64,000 nt of DNA. Origin: Macrotrachela quadricornifera. Lineage: Eukaryota; Rotifera; Eurotatoria; Philodinida; Philodinidae. Made by a program: the position numbers and the translations under genes. Below are positions 24,090 to 35,705 of this stretch, piece by piece (position 1 is the stretch's first letter; each line of letters starts with the position of its first letter). The stretch spans positions 1,028,575 to 1,092,574 of the forward strand of contig JAJEKB010020892.1 in assembly GCA_022393335.1 (NCBI GenBank), given 5' to 3'. The notes below the pieces were generated by a model, which made no database searches, was not told where the DNA came from, and worked only from the letters and a program-made list of their open reading frames with translations.

Positions 24090-25945
24090 TTCATATGATT
24101 GATCACAGAATGAAAAACAAAAGGTTCATATGTATATACGTTGTATATGTAAATTAAATAAATTTTTCCTATTATGTCAAACTCCAGCTAAAGAAGAAAA
24201 GGTGAGACCATTGTACTCCCAAATCACTATGAGAATACAATGGGAGTCAAGCGAAAAGCAAACGGTTTAAACCATCTGAAAATGAAAACAATATCATTAA
24301 ATCACAGATTGCTATTTCCTCTTAGTGAAAATACAGTGGCAGTATGCACTTTAGGACTCCCGCTGTTCTTCCTTAGAGTCCAAACCTTCACAGTCATTGT
24401 TTGTACAAATCTTGTTTTTTTCCTAGATGCAGATCATTAAATAGAATGTCACCAAGCCCGGAGATTCCATTTTTCCATCGATTATTTTCAACTTATTCAT
24501 GATTTTTGAAGAAATTATTAATTAACTATTCGATTCTAAGATTTTATTGAAACCGTTTGTTTATATAAAAAAAATGATTATGGAGAAACACTCTACAAAC
24601 CTCTCACGATTTGAAGATGTTTACTATAAACATAATAATTAGAATCTAATCAAGTGGTCATTTACTGTCTATTAAGCTTTTCAACATATGACATTTTCTG
24701 TTTTTTCAAAAGAGATGTATTGATAATAAGAGTAAATTTGACATTCTATGATGATTATCGACTTCATTATCCGGCTAATATTTTATTAAAAATGTTAAAA
24801 TTTATTGAAAAATGAGATCTTACGGAAATTTTTATTTCTTATTGTATAATAAGATCATCTTCGTTAGCTGTATAAGACAGTCAAAATTTGTGGATAAAAA
24901 ACTCGACCAAAATCAACTGAAGATTAGGCATTAGAATACCAAACTCAAGTTTGTCAAGCTCGATTATTTTAATTAAAGTTTTATTGAAAGTTCACACGAT
25001 ACATATATTTTACATAATCTCATTTGTATTGGAATGACTAGTTATCAGTGTCCGACACTGGTCGGGTCGGGTCACAATAAACTGATTCGAGGCCAAATTT
25101 TACATACGATAAAGAGGAATTCTGTGTGAGATGATGCGTTCGATCTTCATGATTTTGGAAGAATTCTCATTGATTTACAAAAAATATCTCAATTCTTACG
25201 GGATTAAAATGTGAAAGAAGATGGCCCATCGTAAATTGTGAATTAAGAATTGTGGACACATATATTTTGATTTCTCGATCGCAAGATACTATTAATGATA
25301 TATGTCACTGATAAAGGATGTTAATCCAAATAAGTTATAATGAATTTGAATGAAAAGTAAAAGACTGACACCTTAAATGCAAATGACGTTTATGAGTTAT
25401 TTCGTATTAGACTTTAGTTTTGCAGCTATATCTGTCATGATCTGTGATATCTGAGTGATAAAATGTCTATTATTACGTCGAGGAGAGACTCGAAATTTCT
25501 CTTTCTATACACTTCAACGTTTCTTTTAGATCATGTTTTAAAAAGGTGTTTCGTTTCTGAAAAAACTTGCTTTGATTGACTAAAGAGAATTTTGGACATC
25601 GAGTCACGAAAAATGGATCCATGTTGGACCCTACTAGTTATTTTTACAATGCGCTGATGATAGATGAGGGTTTTATTTTTTAGTCGATGAAATCAATCTA
25701 TTATAAAATCGAATTTACGAAGTCTTATAATCAATTTTAATGTAAGAAATCGATTAGCATTCGAATCGGATCCGTGATGTTCTATTCGTACGATCAGCAT
25801 ATTTAACTATTGATGGATTTTTGAAAGTTAATAGACTATTTCAGAGTTTTTCCAGGATAAGTTCGCTACTCGTTAAGCTTGATATAATAAAAATTAATTT
25901 AGTCTTTGGTAAAAATCGCTTGTGAACTAGACGTTATTTTATTCT
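24090..25945. other. Intergenic, one dispersed repeat fragment
   Basis: Between the two minus-strand genes. Apart from the 25495-25590 repeat matching 14570-14650 nothing is recognised. The first exon of the NAPE-PLD gene may lie in the first few hundred bases. Confidence 0.45.
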
Positions 25946-27031
25946 CTAACCTATTTGCGATGGTGTTGTTGGTATAATAGTAGTAGTTAAATGTGTTATT
26001 GTCGATTCAGTTTTTTCAAAGAGTGTTTCCATGAGAGCATAATCCTGAAAATTGTTGAAAATGTAATTATTTTATTATTTTAAATAAAACATTGTTACTC
26101 ACATTTTTTGACAAGAGATTTTTCGATTGTATAAGTTGATAATATGGGAACATGATTGATGTTGTATCATTAGAATGATCTGATCCAAGTAAATGACCTA
26201 TTTGATGTGTCACTACGAGACGAAAATTAAAGCCAATACTATCATTTCTGAAAAACAAAACTGTAAATAGTTTTTATATAATGATTGATACTGACTTATC
26301 ATTCCATTGTTCTGTTGTATCAAAAAGAATACTTCCAGGAAATGCTTCAACTGTATGTTCTAAAATTGTAGCCGGTCCATCAAATGTATAATTATCCTTA
26401 CTTAATTTATTAACAAATGCTAAATTGATATCAGCTTCATCATTTTCTAACGCTTCATGAAATATTAGTGTTGAATATTTAGACCAATCATTGAATGATT
26501 GATGAATTTCTTGACGAATTTTATCTATGCCAAGTGCTGGCATATTATTATTAGACAACTTCCATTTGAAAGTTTTATTTTGCATTAACCTGAATAAAAT
26601 TTTTAATTATCGTAACGAAAATGAATTTTTATTAAAATAACTTACCATCGTTCTCGATCTTTATTAGACGAAAATGGTTTATCTTCTATTCCACATCGAG
26701 GAGTATTCATCAATTTTAATACTTTAGGATTAACTTTCTTAGTGATTGGTAGATTATAAAAAGTTTGAAATGTATTTAACATTGATTCCATACTTGATGG
26801 ACATGAAATATTTTTTCTATCGGTTATACAATCAAGTTGACAGTTACAACGATTATAGCCGAATTTATTCAGATACGCTATTGCATTTGATCTAGACTTA
26901 GCAACAGTTGTTTTAGAATTCCTGATATTATGCTTTGTATTCAACTTGGTTACTGTTTTTGTTGAGTTATTAAACGAATTGTTTAGACCAAAGAGAAGAC
27001 CAATGAAAATAATCAATGAAATAACTTTCAT
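25946..27031 (-). CDS. Matrix metalloprotease homologue with HQxxH in place of HExxH
   Basis: Four exons: 27031-26646, 26589-26296, 26247-26103, 26044-25946; introns of 56, 48 and 58 bp, all GT-AG and in phase; 307 residues. Order: signal peptide (about 1-19), peptidoglycan-binding-like prodomain (AIAYLNKFGYN, 50-60), cysteine switch PRCGIEDKP (111-119), catalytic domain with DGPATILEH and FPGSILFD, zinc motif THQIGHLLGSDH (240-251) and Met-turn SIMF (257-260), then a Thr-rich tail (HLTTTIIPTTPSQIG). A hemopexin domain is absent, as in minimal MMPs. The glutamate that activates water in HExxH is Gln242 (codon CAA), while the three zinc histidines and the Met-turn remain. By known MMP chemistry this should bind zinc yet hydrolyse poorly or not at all. 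The intact prodomain and frame argue against simple decay. Confidence 0.9.
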
Positions 27032-27615
27032 CCTATGTCAGTCTATGAATGAAACAAATGAAGAACGCATTGGATTTTTTCAATCAAAATAATAATAAAA
27101 CCATAAATATCTTTTCTCACTCAAGCACAGCATCAATCAAAGTACGATAAAATAAAACAAAAATTTATTAATGGAAAGGAAAGAGGTGAATGAGATTTTA
27201 TTTGATAAGAATAGAGAGTATCTTTCTTACACAAAAGAATAGAGATTCATATAAACATTCTTTTACTGTTCTGCACTTGTTAGAGTACGAAACATTGGAG
27301 GAAACAATACTCAAATCGTTAATTTCGTCTCTACTACAAATCTAAAACAAATAATTAAATAATAACTGTTTATTTTCATTAAATTTGAGCAATTATTTAA
27401 TTGTCGTTCCGAACTACAAACAATGTTCTCATCATTAATAAGAAATGATGAGATATAACTGTTTTTGGCCTTGAGCACGATGCACAGTGGAGAGTTTTCG
27501 CATAAGCAGGCGGGCATACGGCTTTTTTTGCTTAGAAATGGCTTTCATTCGACTAGAAATAACAATATATCACTCAGAAAATCGTTTTTTAGAAAATAAA
27601 ACATGTTTTAAGAAA
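27032..27615. other. Upstream region of the metalloprotease gene
   Basis: No exon or repeat supported; AT-rich, presumably containing the promoter, but no defined element can be pointed to. Confidence 0.4.
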
Positions 27616-27619
27616 AATA

Positions 27620-28120
27620 TTGTTGAGCTACATATCATTCAATGTAGTTTGATGAGCTGATTTTGAATATCACTTAAGTTTTTCCTCAGTGTAACATGAA
27701 TGTCCAAAACTGGATTTTTTGGTCAAAAACTTGTGATTTTGGCAAATTTGCAGAATAGCCGAGAAACAGTTTCAAGAGTTGGCGCTACTACCAACATTAG
27801 AGTACATATGTAGGAGTATCTGGTAAAAATTAACGACAGGATCTCGGAGCTGGATCTACTGTAAAAATGGGTCAAAAATTTCTTTTAAAATTATTATATA
27901 TATATGATTCGATGCAGCTCGACAAGCTGATTCCGAATATCATCTTAGTTTTCCTTCAAAATGTGACATAGGCGCCTTAAACTGGATTTACAGCCAGAGA
28001 CCTCGGATTTTTGGGCACCATCTATAACAGCCTAGGAAAGGCTGCATGAGTTGGCGCTATTACCATAGTTAGGATATATAACCAGGAGTATGTGGTAAAA
28101 ATACGCGCTTGATCAGATGT
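27620..28120. repeat. Two diverged direct copies of a roughly 230-bp repeat
   Basis: Copy 1 (about 27625-27870) and copy 2 (about 27915-28115) share in the same order GCTGATT-GAATATCA, TTAGTTTT-CCT, AAACTGGATTT, GAGTTGGCGCTA-TACCA, and AGGAGTAT-TGGTAAAAAT. Period about 290 bp, identity perhaps 70 percent. Non-coding. The downstream 28120-28640 shows nothing else beyond a short palindrome TACCGAACGGTA at 28145. Confidence 0.65.
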
Positions 28121-28650
28121 TACCTGTTTGTAGGGTTTACAGTATACCGAACGGTATGCTTTCATATAGGTTTTGGGGCTTGAGATCTTTTGTTTTCTAC
28201 TCTATTATAAATTCAATTTGGATCGGTTTTTTTGAACATAAGATTCACCTATGAGAAAGCTTTTGTGATATTGTTTCATATTGCTGAGCGAATTAACTTT
28301 CTTTCTTTATGCTGACTTCTGACCCCAATCCTTGGTAGGCTCTTTTCTTGGACTCTATAAAACTTTGAGAACCGCTATTTTAGAAGATGATAGATCATAT
28401 ATGTATGTATCTACACAAACGGTTACATTCTGGAAAAGCATATTTTCGTATATGTCCGCCTAGCTCTCCACTGTGTTGTTCAATAATTTTAGAAGTAAAA
28501 AATGGAGCTAAAATTATAGAATATTTTATACGAAGACAAGTTAAAATTGAGCATAAATATCTTTTAAACGAAAATATTAAATAATTTCTCGTATTTTTCT
28601 TTTAATAGATAATTTTTTTGCTGGAAATGATAGAGATAGAATTAACTCAC

Positions 28651-29249
28651 CAAGAACATTCACTGTAATTCACATGCTTTTGTTTTACCACAGGTGATAT
28701 TTTGTTCAATTTGAGATTCATCAGAAATCTTTTTGAGAAGATCAACTGCACATGATTGACTGACATAACTGTATCGATGACAAACACCGTGATAAGTAAG
28801 ACTAAGTTCAGCCACAGTTAGTTTAGTTAATTTTGATGATGGTGGAATACAATCATGTATTGATCGTGCTTAATAAAAAAGTAACTTATTCAACAAAATA
28901 TACTGTGTATCAATGTTATACATTACATTTTTCTTTTGCTTCAGTTTCAGCTAAACGTTTAAGACTAGCCTGTTCAATGTGACAATTAATCAAATAAACA
29001 CCGCCATTAGCAATAGAAAAATCTGATTTACATATAGAACAATGAGCAAAATGTTTATTAACTCGACATTCTCTGAGAAATTCTGTATATGTAGGATCTT
29101 TTAACCATTATTGGTTGAAGATACAACGTCCTTTTGACTTTGATAAGACTCTTCACCTGTTGTTGTTATTGAATCTTCAGAAATTTCAATTTCATCATTC
29201 TTGTTCAATTTTTGTACAAAGATTATATCAAAATCATTGAAGACAAAAC
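28651..29249 (-). pseudogene. BED/U1-type zinc-finger gene of hAT/ZBED-like origin, broken
   Basis: Minus-strand exons 29249-28927 and 28868-28651 separated by a 58-bp GT-AG intron. After an acidic, low-complexity start comes a WLKDPTYTEF segment, then CRVNKHFAHCSICKSDFSI and INCHIEQASLKR: the C-x2-C...H-x-H/C spacing of the short zinc finger that opens many hAT-transposase-derived proteins. The second exon has AELSLTYHGV and ISDESQIEQNITCGKTKAC, matching the family pattern AEL...P.SKIA...CGRTKT. Two lesions: the frame shifts by one base at about 29100 (between STNN and WLKDP), and TGA at 28662 interrupts the frame just before a perfect GTGAGT donor. No dimerisation domain was found downstream. 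DNA binding is inferred from family only. Confidence 0.65.
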
Positions 29250-29429
29250 CTAAAATTAGATGCATTTTGAGACAATGTGTATCTATTAAATATAATAACA
29301 AAAAATGATGAAACAATGAGACATTGAAAAAGGAGAAAAATTCATTAAAATTTATTGTATTGTTCATAGTAAAGCTAGTATGTAAAACCGAATAATTTAA
29401 GATGAAATTAAACAAGATATACGCGAATA

Positions 29430-30860
29430 TCTATTGATCAGTTCTTACCAATACATTTTATTATAGATATCTCTATGAAAATGACCAAACTTTACTACAA
29501 AACATAACTTATTTTCATTAGAAGATTAGTTAATCGCATCCCAGACGTACAATTCCAAATGGGGTACAGTTGGTAACCCTGACTTGAACAAACCTTAATT
29601 AGTCTCGAACACACTTAATTTTAATAAAAAATAGAAATGAACGGCAGGTCGTTCGTTGACGCCACTCACGACTAACCGCTCCTCTGTGCACCCCTATTTC
29701 TTCGTTCTTTGTAGCTTTCTCTATACGATCAGTCTAGACACCCCAGTTGCACAACGATATTTACATAACCTACTAATAGATGTCTCAGTACTTAAGCATC
29801 CAGCCTGAAACTGATGTAATTAGTCAAGAACTCGACATCGAAAATTCATCATTAGTTGAAATTTAGGCCTAAATAGTGTAATAAGAAAGTAGCGTTAGCT
29901 CACAAAATTCTGACTCATTGTATATTCCGCATAAGAAAACCTCAAATGTCCTAAACCTAACATTGAAAATCTATGATTGAGTGACTTTTTGAGCTCCAAC
30001 ACTTTTATTGGTCGAAAGCACAATACCAAAAACTTTTAATGGATTCACTTCTCATCCTCAAAAACTCTAACTGGTGAAGAAAGCGAGCCCAAAAATATAT
30101 GATTATATCAAACACAAATCCACAAAAAAAGCTTGGTTCAAAGTCGCGAAAGCAAAAAATTTTAATTGAATCATTCTCCAGATTGCGAAAAATGATTTTG
30201 TAATCTTGGGATTATTTAACCTGCGCGCTATGACCTAGCACAAGTCAACATACACACGAAATCCTATTAGTATTTTTCATAGAACCTCACTTTTGTCGAA
30301 AGAAAAAAGTTATTTGAAAAAATTGAAAAACTAATAGTACCATTCGATTCCCCGACCCCAAAAATGTTTCATGTTTTTTTGCAAACCACTATATATCCTT
30401 GTGATTCTTTTTGAATCATTGACAATTATTTATCATTTGACAAGATTCGTAGCTGGATCGAAAACGTTTATGGTAACTATACTCACTCTCAATATTTGCA
30501 AGTATTTTCTTTCCTTATTTTTTCCCACTCAGTAGATAACAAATGATTTCTATCTTCAACGGAATAAACCAAAATGAATCAGAAAGAAAAGGTAAAATAC
30601 ACAACATATGTTGTGCAAGACTGATATTTTCTTTTGCCAACGATATGGTTGTGTTGAGTATTGCACAACATTCTCTTTTGCCTGTGAAAGAAACTATTCT
30701 TTGTATTTGATACACTTTGGAAAACGAGTCTCTTGCATATTACTATTTTCATGAATGACCATTATTCTTCCTGTTGTCCGAATACATTGATACTAGACAT
30801 TCAGTCTTAATTGTAGAAGTTCATCAAATTTTCTCTTATGAAGATATATTGAAAAGACAA
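29430..30860. other. Intergenic, no gene seen
   Basis: AT-rich with a slightly GC-richer patch (about 29640-29760). No coding, RNA or repeat structure recognised apart from a CCATTCGATT motif near 30345 shared with other repeat relics in the window. Confidence 0.45.
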
Positions 30861-30861
30861 A

Positions 30862-33035
30862 ATGAAAAACAAATCAGGTACTATCATTTGTGATTTCTAT
30901 TGATCCCGATGTAATTCTTTCTATTGAAACAGATGATGATCATCAAGTGAGCAATAAACGCCAACGATTAGATCATGAAACTGATTTGACTTCTGTGAAA
31001 ACACTTCAAAAGACTTCCACTGAGAAAAATAATTATTGTAATCTTGATAAGCATAGTACTTCGAGGTAAGACTATTCACAATTCCTTCTGGATTTAACCA
31101 GGATATTTTCTTTTATCACTAAATAAATAGTTGTTTGGAATCAATACCAAACGAACTGTTGCTCATGATCATGGTTTATCTAAACTCGATTGATCTTGTC
31201 CAAGCTTTCTATGGTCTCAATTATCGTTTTAAATCACTCGTTCTCGTATTATCGTGTCATTTCATCATTCCAAATAAAATCTCGAAGAAATCACTGATTA
31301 AATCCCTATCTCCTATCGAAAATATCATAGAAAAGATCTATTTTGATGTAGATCTATTATCACAAGTGTTTCCATGCACACATTCATTCTCGAATCTTCA
31401 TTCTATTCTTCTGCGTTGTTCAACTTTGGCGAGTGTTGAATTGAATGTTGAATGTTACTCTCCATTGGCTGCTATATTTTCTTGTATGAAAGTACTTCGA
31501 CTCTGTAATATTTATTCTGAACACAATGATTATGAAGAGAAATCTAGCAACGAACGAGTAAGCTAGTCTAGATACTTTGTATGAAGCTTCTATTTCGATG
31601 TAAACATTTTTTTTTTAGATAGTAAATATTTTTAATTCATGGCCTTGCCCAGCGATTGTACGTCTATCTATAAAAAGATGTACTGAGCAGGATATACTGT
31701 GCTTGTGTGCATTGGCCCCGAATCTGAACTCTCTGCGGATTCAGGACTTCAGTTCAGATAATGGTGATGATGCAAGTTTTAATGCTGTTTTCGCTTTGGT
31801 AAATCGATCAGTACATTTAACTAAGTTATATATTACTTCTAATGATCACAAGAAAGTAAATCTGAATTCTTTGGAAAGACTCATCCGTATCTATGAATCA
31901 TCTCTCGAGCAAGTGACTTTGCATATTGGTTGGTCGTACCGAATTCATGGAAGTCAGCTACAAAAAATCTTTGAACCATGTCAACGTCTCATGAAATCAG
32001 CTTTTACCTCTGTTTATTACGATGATAATGAAGTTAATTTAGTGGATGAATTACGACAGTTTCAAAATGAATGGTGGCTGGATATTCGTCGACCACCTGT
32101 GTTCCTCCTTCCAAATGGAAACGATCGTATCTTGATTGCAACAATGCCTTGTGATTATCTGTTTTCTTTACAAATTTCGAGTGATCTTCATACTTGGCAA
32201 TTGAACAAGGATGGATTCGACTCACCACTCATTCGTTTTACTACAGTTCAACACATTGACATTTTAAATAAGAGCAATCAATCAATCACGTTCGATTTGG
32301 TTGAATTTATTAGTCGTATCTTCTGTGCAAAAGATCAAACGCTATATTTTCGTTCTTGGGGTTTCAATTCGCCATTGATACTTTTGGAACAGGTCAGTTT
32401 TTAAAGAATGTTTTATAAGTTTCAGATGTCATTTTGTTTTTCTTCTAACAGTATCATATACCATTGTAGTCTGATATCGAAGAAGCGACTATTTTTCTTA
32501 TGAGCAATTTAGAATTTGAAAACTATTATTTTGACAATTGTACGATCTTACTTTTTGCGCACTGTTTCATTGTTAGATTACACAGAAATAGTTTACAATA
32601 TAGAATAAAATGATTTACATATTTCTTCGATTTCCAAAAATCTAACTGCTATTCACAACACTTCGATTTTTTAAAATTCTTTTCTAGTTAATGAATACAA
32701 GATCAGAGGATTTGATACTGTCCAATGTGAAAGTATTGGATTTTGAGTCGTACAACTGCAATGGCTTGGATGCATCTTCTTTGACAATTTGGCTTCGATT
32801 AGCACCGCATGTAACTCAATTAAATTTACAAGGCATGGACAATATAAAGAGAATGGAATTAGTTGTTGAACTAAATAAACTTATCGAAATGGATCCACGT
32901 TTAAAGTCAGTCTTTAATCGCATTAAAAGAATCGATGTTTCTCGTAGAGGAGATCTAAAATCTCCTAAGATAAAATCGGAGTTATTTTCCAAATTTCGTG
33001 CTATTTTTTTAAGCGCTAAGCTTTATCCTAAATAA
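30862..33035 (+). CDS. F-box-like / leucine-rich protein, paralogue 1
   Basis: Five exons: 30862-30877, 30933-31065, 31131-31557, 31619-32392, 32688-33035; introns 55, 65, 61 and 295 bp, all GT-AG and phase-consistent; 565 residues. A short acidic/basic leader with NKRQRL (possible nuclear signal) precedes an F-box-like stretch, IPNELLLMIMVYLNSIDLVQ, at about residues 55-75. The rest is a series of Leu-rich strands and helices without exact LRR consensus (ALAPNLNSLRIQDF, LVNRSVHLTKLYI, FNEW-type WWLDIRRPPV, APHVTQLNL). By analogy an F-box would recruit SKP1-cullin ubiquitin ligases and the repeats would bind a target; that role is inferred. Head-to-tail with a close paralogue 120 bp downstream, so they arose by tandem duplication. 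Intact in this model. Confidence 0.8.
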
Positions 33036-33156
33036 TTATCCGCGAATATTTCCTTTTTCATTTATTCTTCGAAAATAAATTTCAATAATAATTAAATTTT
33101 TCTTCTATTTGTTTCAGATCTATATTTCAGAATGTCTTTGTATAATTAACAAAATC

Positions 33157-35186
33157 ATGAACAAGTCAGGCAATAGTGTCAACAACATGTCAGGCATTTT
33201 TCCCTATATGAACATCTTTTTTTGATGCAAAAGTATTTTGCTTTTCTTTAATCAGACGATACTATGATTCCAATCAAACGTCTCAAAGTTGAGAACAAAA
33301 TAACCTCTGATCCTGAAATGAATAATGCGCTATTTAACGAATGTCATACAAATATCAAATCTGATTCATTGTAAGTATTCTCAGTCTGATATGAAATAGA
33401 TGTAGAATAATTTTTGTTTTTAATCTAGATTATCATTCATTCCTAGCCATCTGGAAACATTGACTGATCAATTATTCTCCTTGATCGTATCTCATCTGAA
33501 TTCCACTGATCTAGTGCATTCATTTTATGGTCTCAATAAACGATTCAATTTATTAGTTGAAATATCCTCTCATCGGTTTACTATTCCGAGAGGTACAACC
33601 ATGTTCTGGTTCGTTGAATATATGTCTCGGATTCAAAATTATATTGAAACGATCTCTTTCGACATTGGCTTAGTAGAAAACGTATTTCAATGTACATATT
33701 CATTTTTAAATCTTCGTTCTGTTATACTTACGTATGCGAATCATTATACTGTCGAATTGAATGTCAGAAATTATCCTGCTTTGGCTGCTGTCTGCTCATG
33801 TTTAAATATACTTCGATTATTTAAGTTCTATAGCAAAAAATCTAAACGCGTGAATGTGATTGACGGTTTTGATAATAGTGATTCTGACACTACTCGTAGT
33901 GAGTATGAGTCCGAAGAAGATTATAATGATTATGATAACATTCATGATGGTCATATACCGTCCTACTTTCGTGATGGCTTTGAGAAAGCCAATAGACATA
34001 ATCAGGTATGTTTCATAAACATAAATATTTACCTGTTTTTTTTGAAGATGAGAAAATTTTAGGAGGACATAATTGCCAATGTAATACCATGTCCGGCAAT
34101 TGTGCGCATAACAATGAAACGATGTACAGAACAGGAATTAGTATTTTTTCGTGCATTGGCACCCAATTTGAATTATTTGAAAATTAAAAATATCATTTCG
34201 AATTCGAATACAATATCACCTTTAATACTAGACTCGTCTCATCTTACCCAGTTACATATTTTATACAAACAAGGTTCTTTAATAAAAGCTTCTACGATCG
34301 AACGAATAACATTAGACATTTGTCTATCAGATGAAATCGATGGAAATCATCTACAGGCAATACTTGAACCATGTCAACATCTGAAAAAATTAGAATTTAT
34401 TTTTGAGTATAAGAACAAAGAAATCGATTTGATTGAACAAATAAATCGTTTTCGAAGTGATTGGTGGCTCAATATTTGTCGGCCACCAGTACTTATTGTT
34501 CGCAACTATGATGTAATTCTTATCGTTTCTATGCCATGTGTTCGTGCGAGTTGGATCAAACTTTCGAGTGATATAAATAATTGGCAATTGAATAAGAAAT
34601 CATTGTTCAATTCATCATTAATTCGTTTTCCAAATGTGAATGCAATTGACTTTATAAAGAATAATTCTCAACTAATTACTCTCGATTTAATGTATTTAAT
34701 TGATATTGTATTCCATAGTCAACAACTAAAACTGTATTTCTCTGATTGGAGATTCGATTCACCTGAAAAAATTTTTCATCAGGTTTGTATTTATCGTAAA
34801 GATATTCAAACCAAAACAAAAAAGAATCGCTTATCTATTGAATTTTGTAGATAATTCAGAGACAAATAACAATTCCTATATTGCCCAATGTGAAAGTTCT
34901 CTACTTTGAATCATCCGAATTGGATGGTTTAAGTTTTATTATTTGGCTCTTAATAACGAATGTACGATCAATGTACTTTCATCATGTGACCGAAACGATC
35001 CAAATGGATTGGGTTAAGGAATGCAATGAATATCTCAAATTGAACGAATGTTTAAAATCTAGTTTTAATCGAATTGAGAATTTGTTTGTTTCTTGTCCGA
35101 AACATATCGAAGACATTCCATTATATAGACAATATCTTGTTATGCTTTCAAGATTATTTCCAGAAGTAATTATTTCTGATCATTAG
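33157..35186 (+). CDS. F-box-like / leucine-rich protein, paralogue 2
   Basis: Exons 33157-33169, 33256-33370, 33429-34005, 34063-34782, 34851-35186; 586 residues. Exon structure and phases match paralogue 1 one for one. The first exon (MNKS-, like MKNKS- in paralogue 1) would need a GC-AG intron (TCAG|GCAATA); if that is wrong, translation could start at Met 33264 and give 579 residues. F-box-like segment LTDQLFSLIVSHLNSTDLVH, then an acidic Asp/Glu/Tyr-rich loop (about 33870-33990) missing from paralogue 1. Shared blocks include CPAIVRI-MKRCTEQE, ALAPNLN-L-I, SDWWLNICRPPV and the final WL-...IE-LFVSCP region. Probably a substrate adaptor with a different target loop; function inferred from the F-box only. 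Confidence 0.8.
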
Positions 35187-35387
35187 AAAATAGTTCACTG
35201 TTTTTTTTCTTTCCTTTTCAATGAATAAAGTAAGAAAAAAAATACAAAAAGAGTTTCACATGAGAAATGTGTCACTCCAATAAAATCATGGGAAATGCTT
35301 TTCAAGACGAACATCGGATGCCAGATAGCAACTCCAACAGAAGTGGCTTGTTTTTAAAAAGATATAACGGATAGCATATATAAAAAA

Positions 35388-35445
35388 ACAAAATATACTA
35401 AAAGATGCACCATGAAAAGCTCTACAATTTCTACAGGACAGCTTT
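35388..35445 (+). repeat. Solo copy of the AAGATGCA-TGAAAAGC short repeat
   Basis: The stretch around 35396-35440 contains TACTAAAAGATGCACC followed by ATGAAAAGCTCTACAATTT, the same roughly 45-bp core found inside foldback elements A (1.5-2.0 kb) and C (19.9-20.1 kb). No inverted partner was seen nearby. Confidence 0.6.
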
Positions 35446-35705
35446 GCTTACAGTTGCACTTTTTGTTTTCAAAATCAACAAAATTTGGAACGATTAAATC
35501 TTCGAGAGAGTACATCTTATCATAAGCAAAAAAAATTTCAACTATTATCCATGGGAAAATACATAGACAGAACAAAAAAAAATCTCCTCAGGGTTACGTT
35601 TTAAAGGAAACGAACGAATTAAGGGTACCTCCTCCCCTCTTTTTTGACGATTTTCAGATCTCAACGCCGAGAAGTCCGAGTGGATTGAAATTTTTATCAC
35701 AGGTA

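Noticed and set aside
28387..28584. 65-residue plus-strand frame as a gene
   Set aside because: No motif, no supporting exon, and it lies beside decayed repeats.
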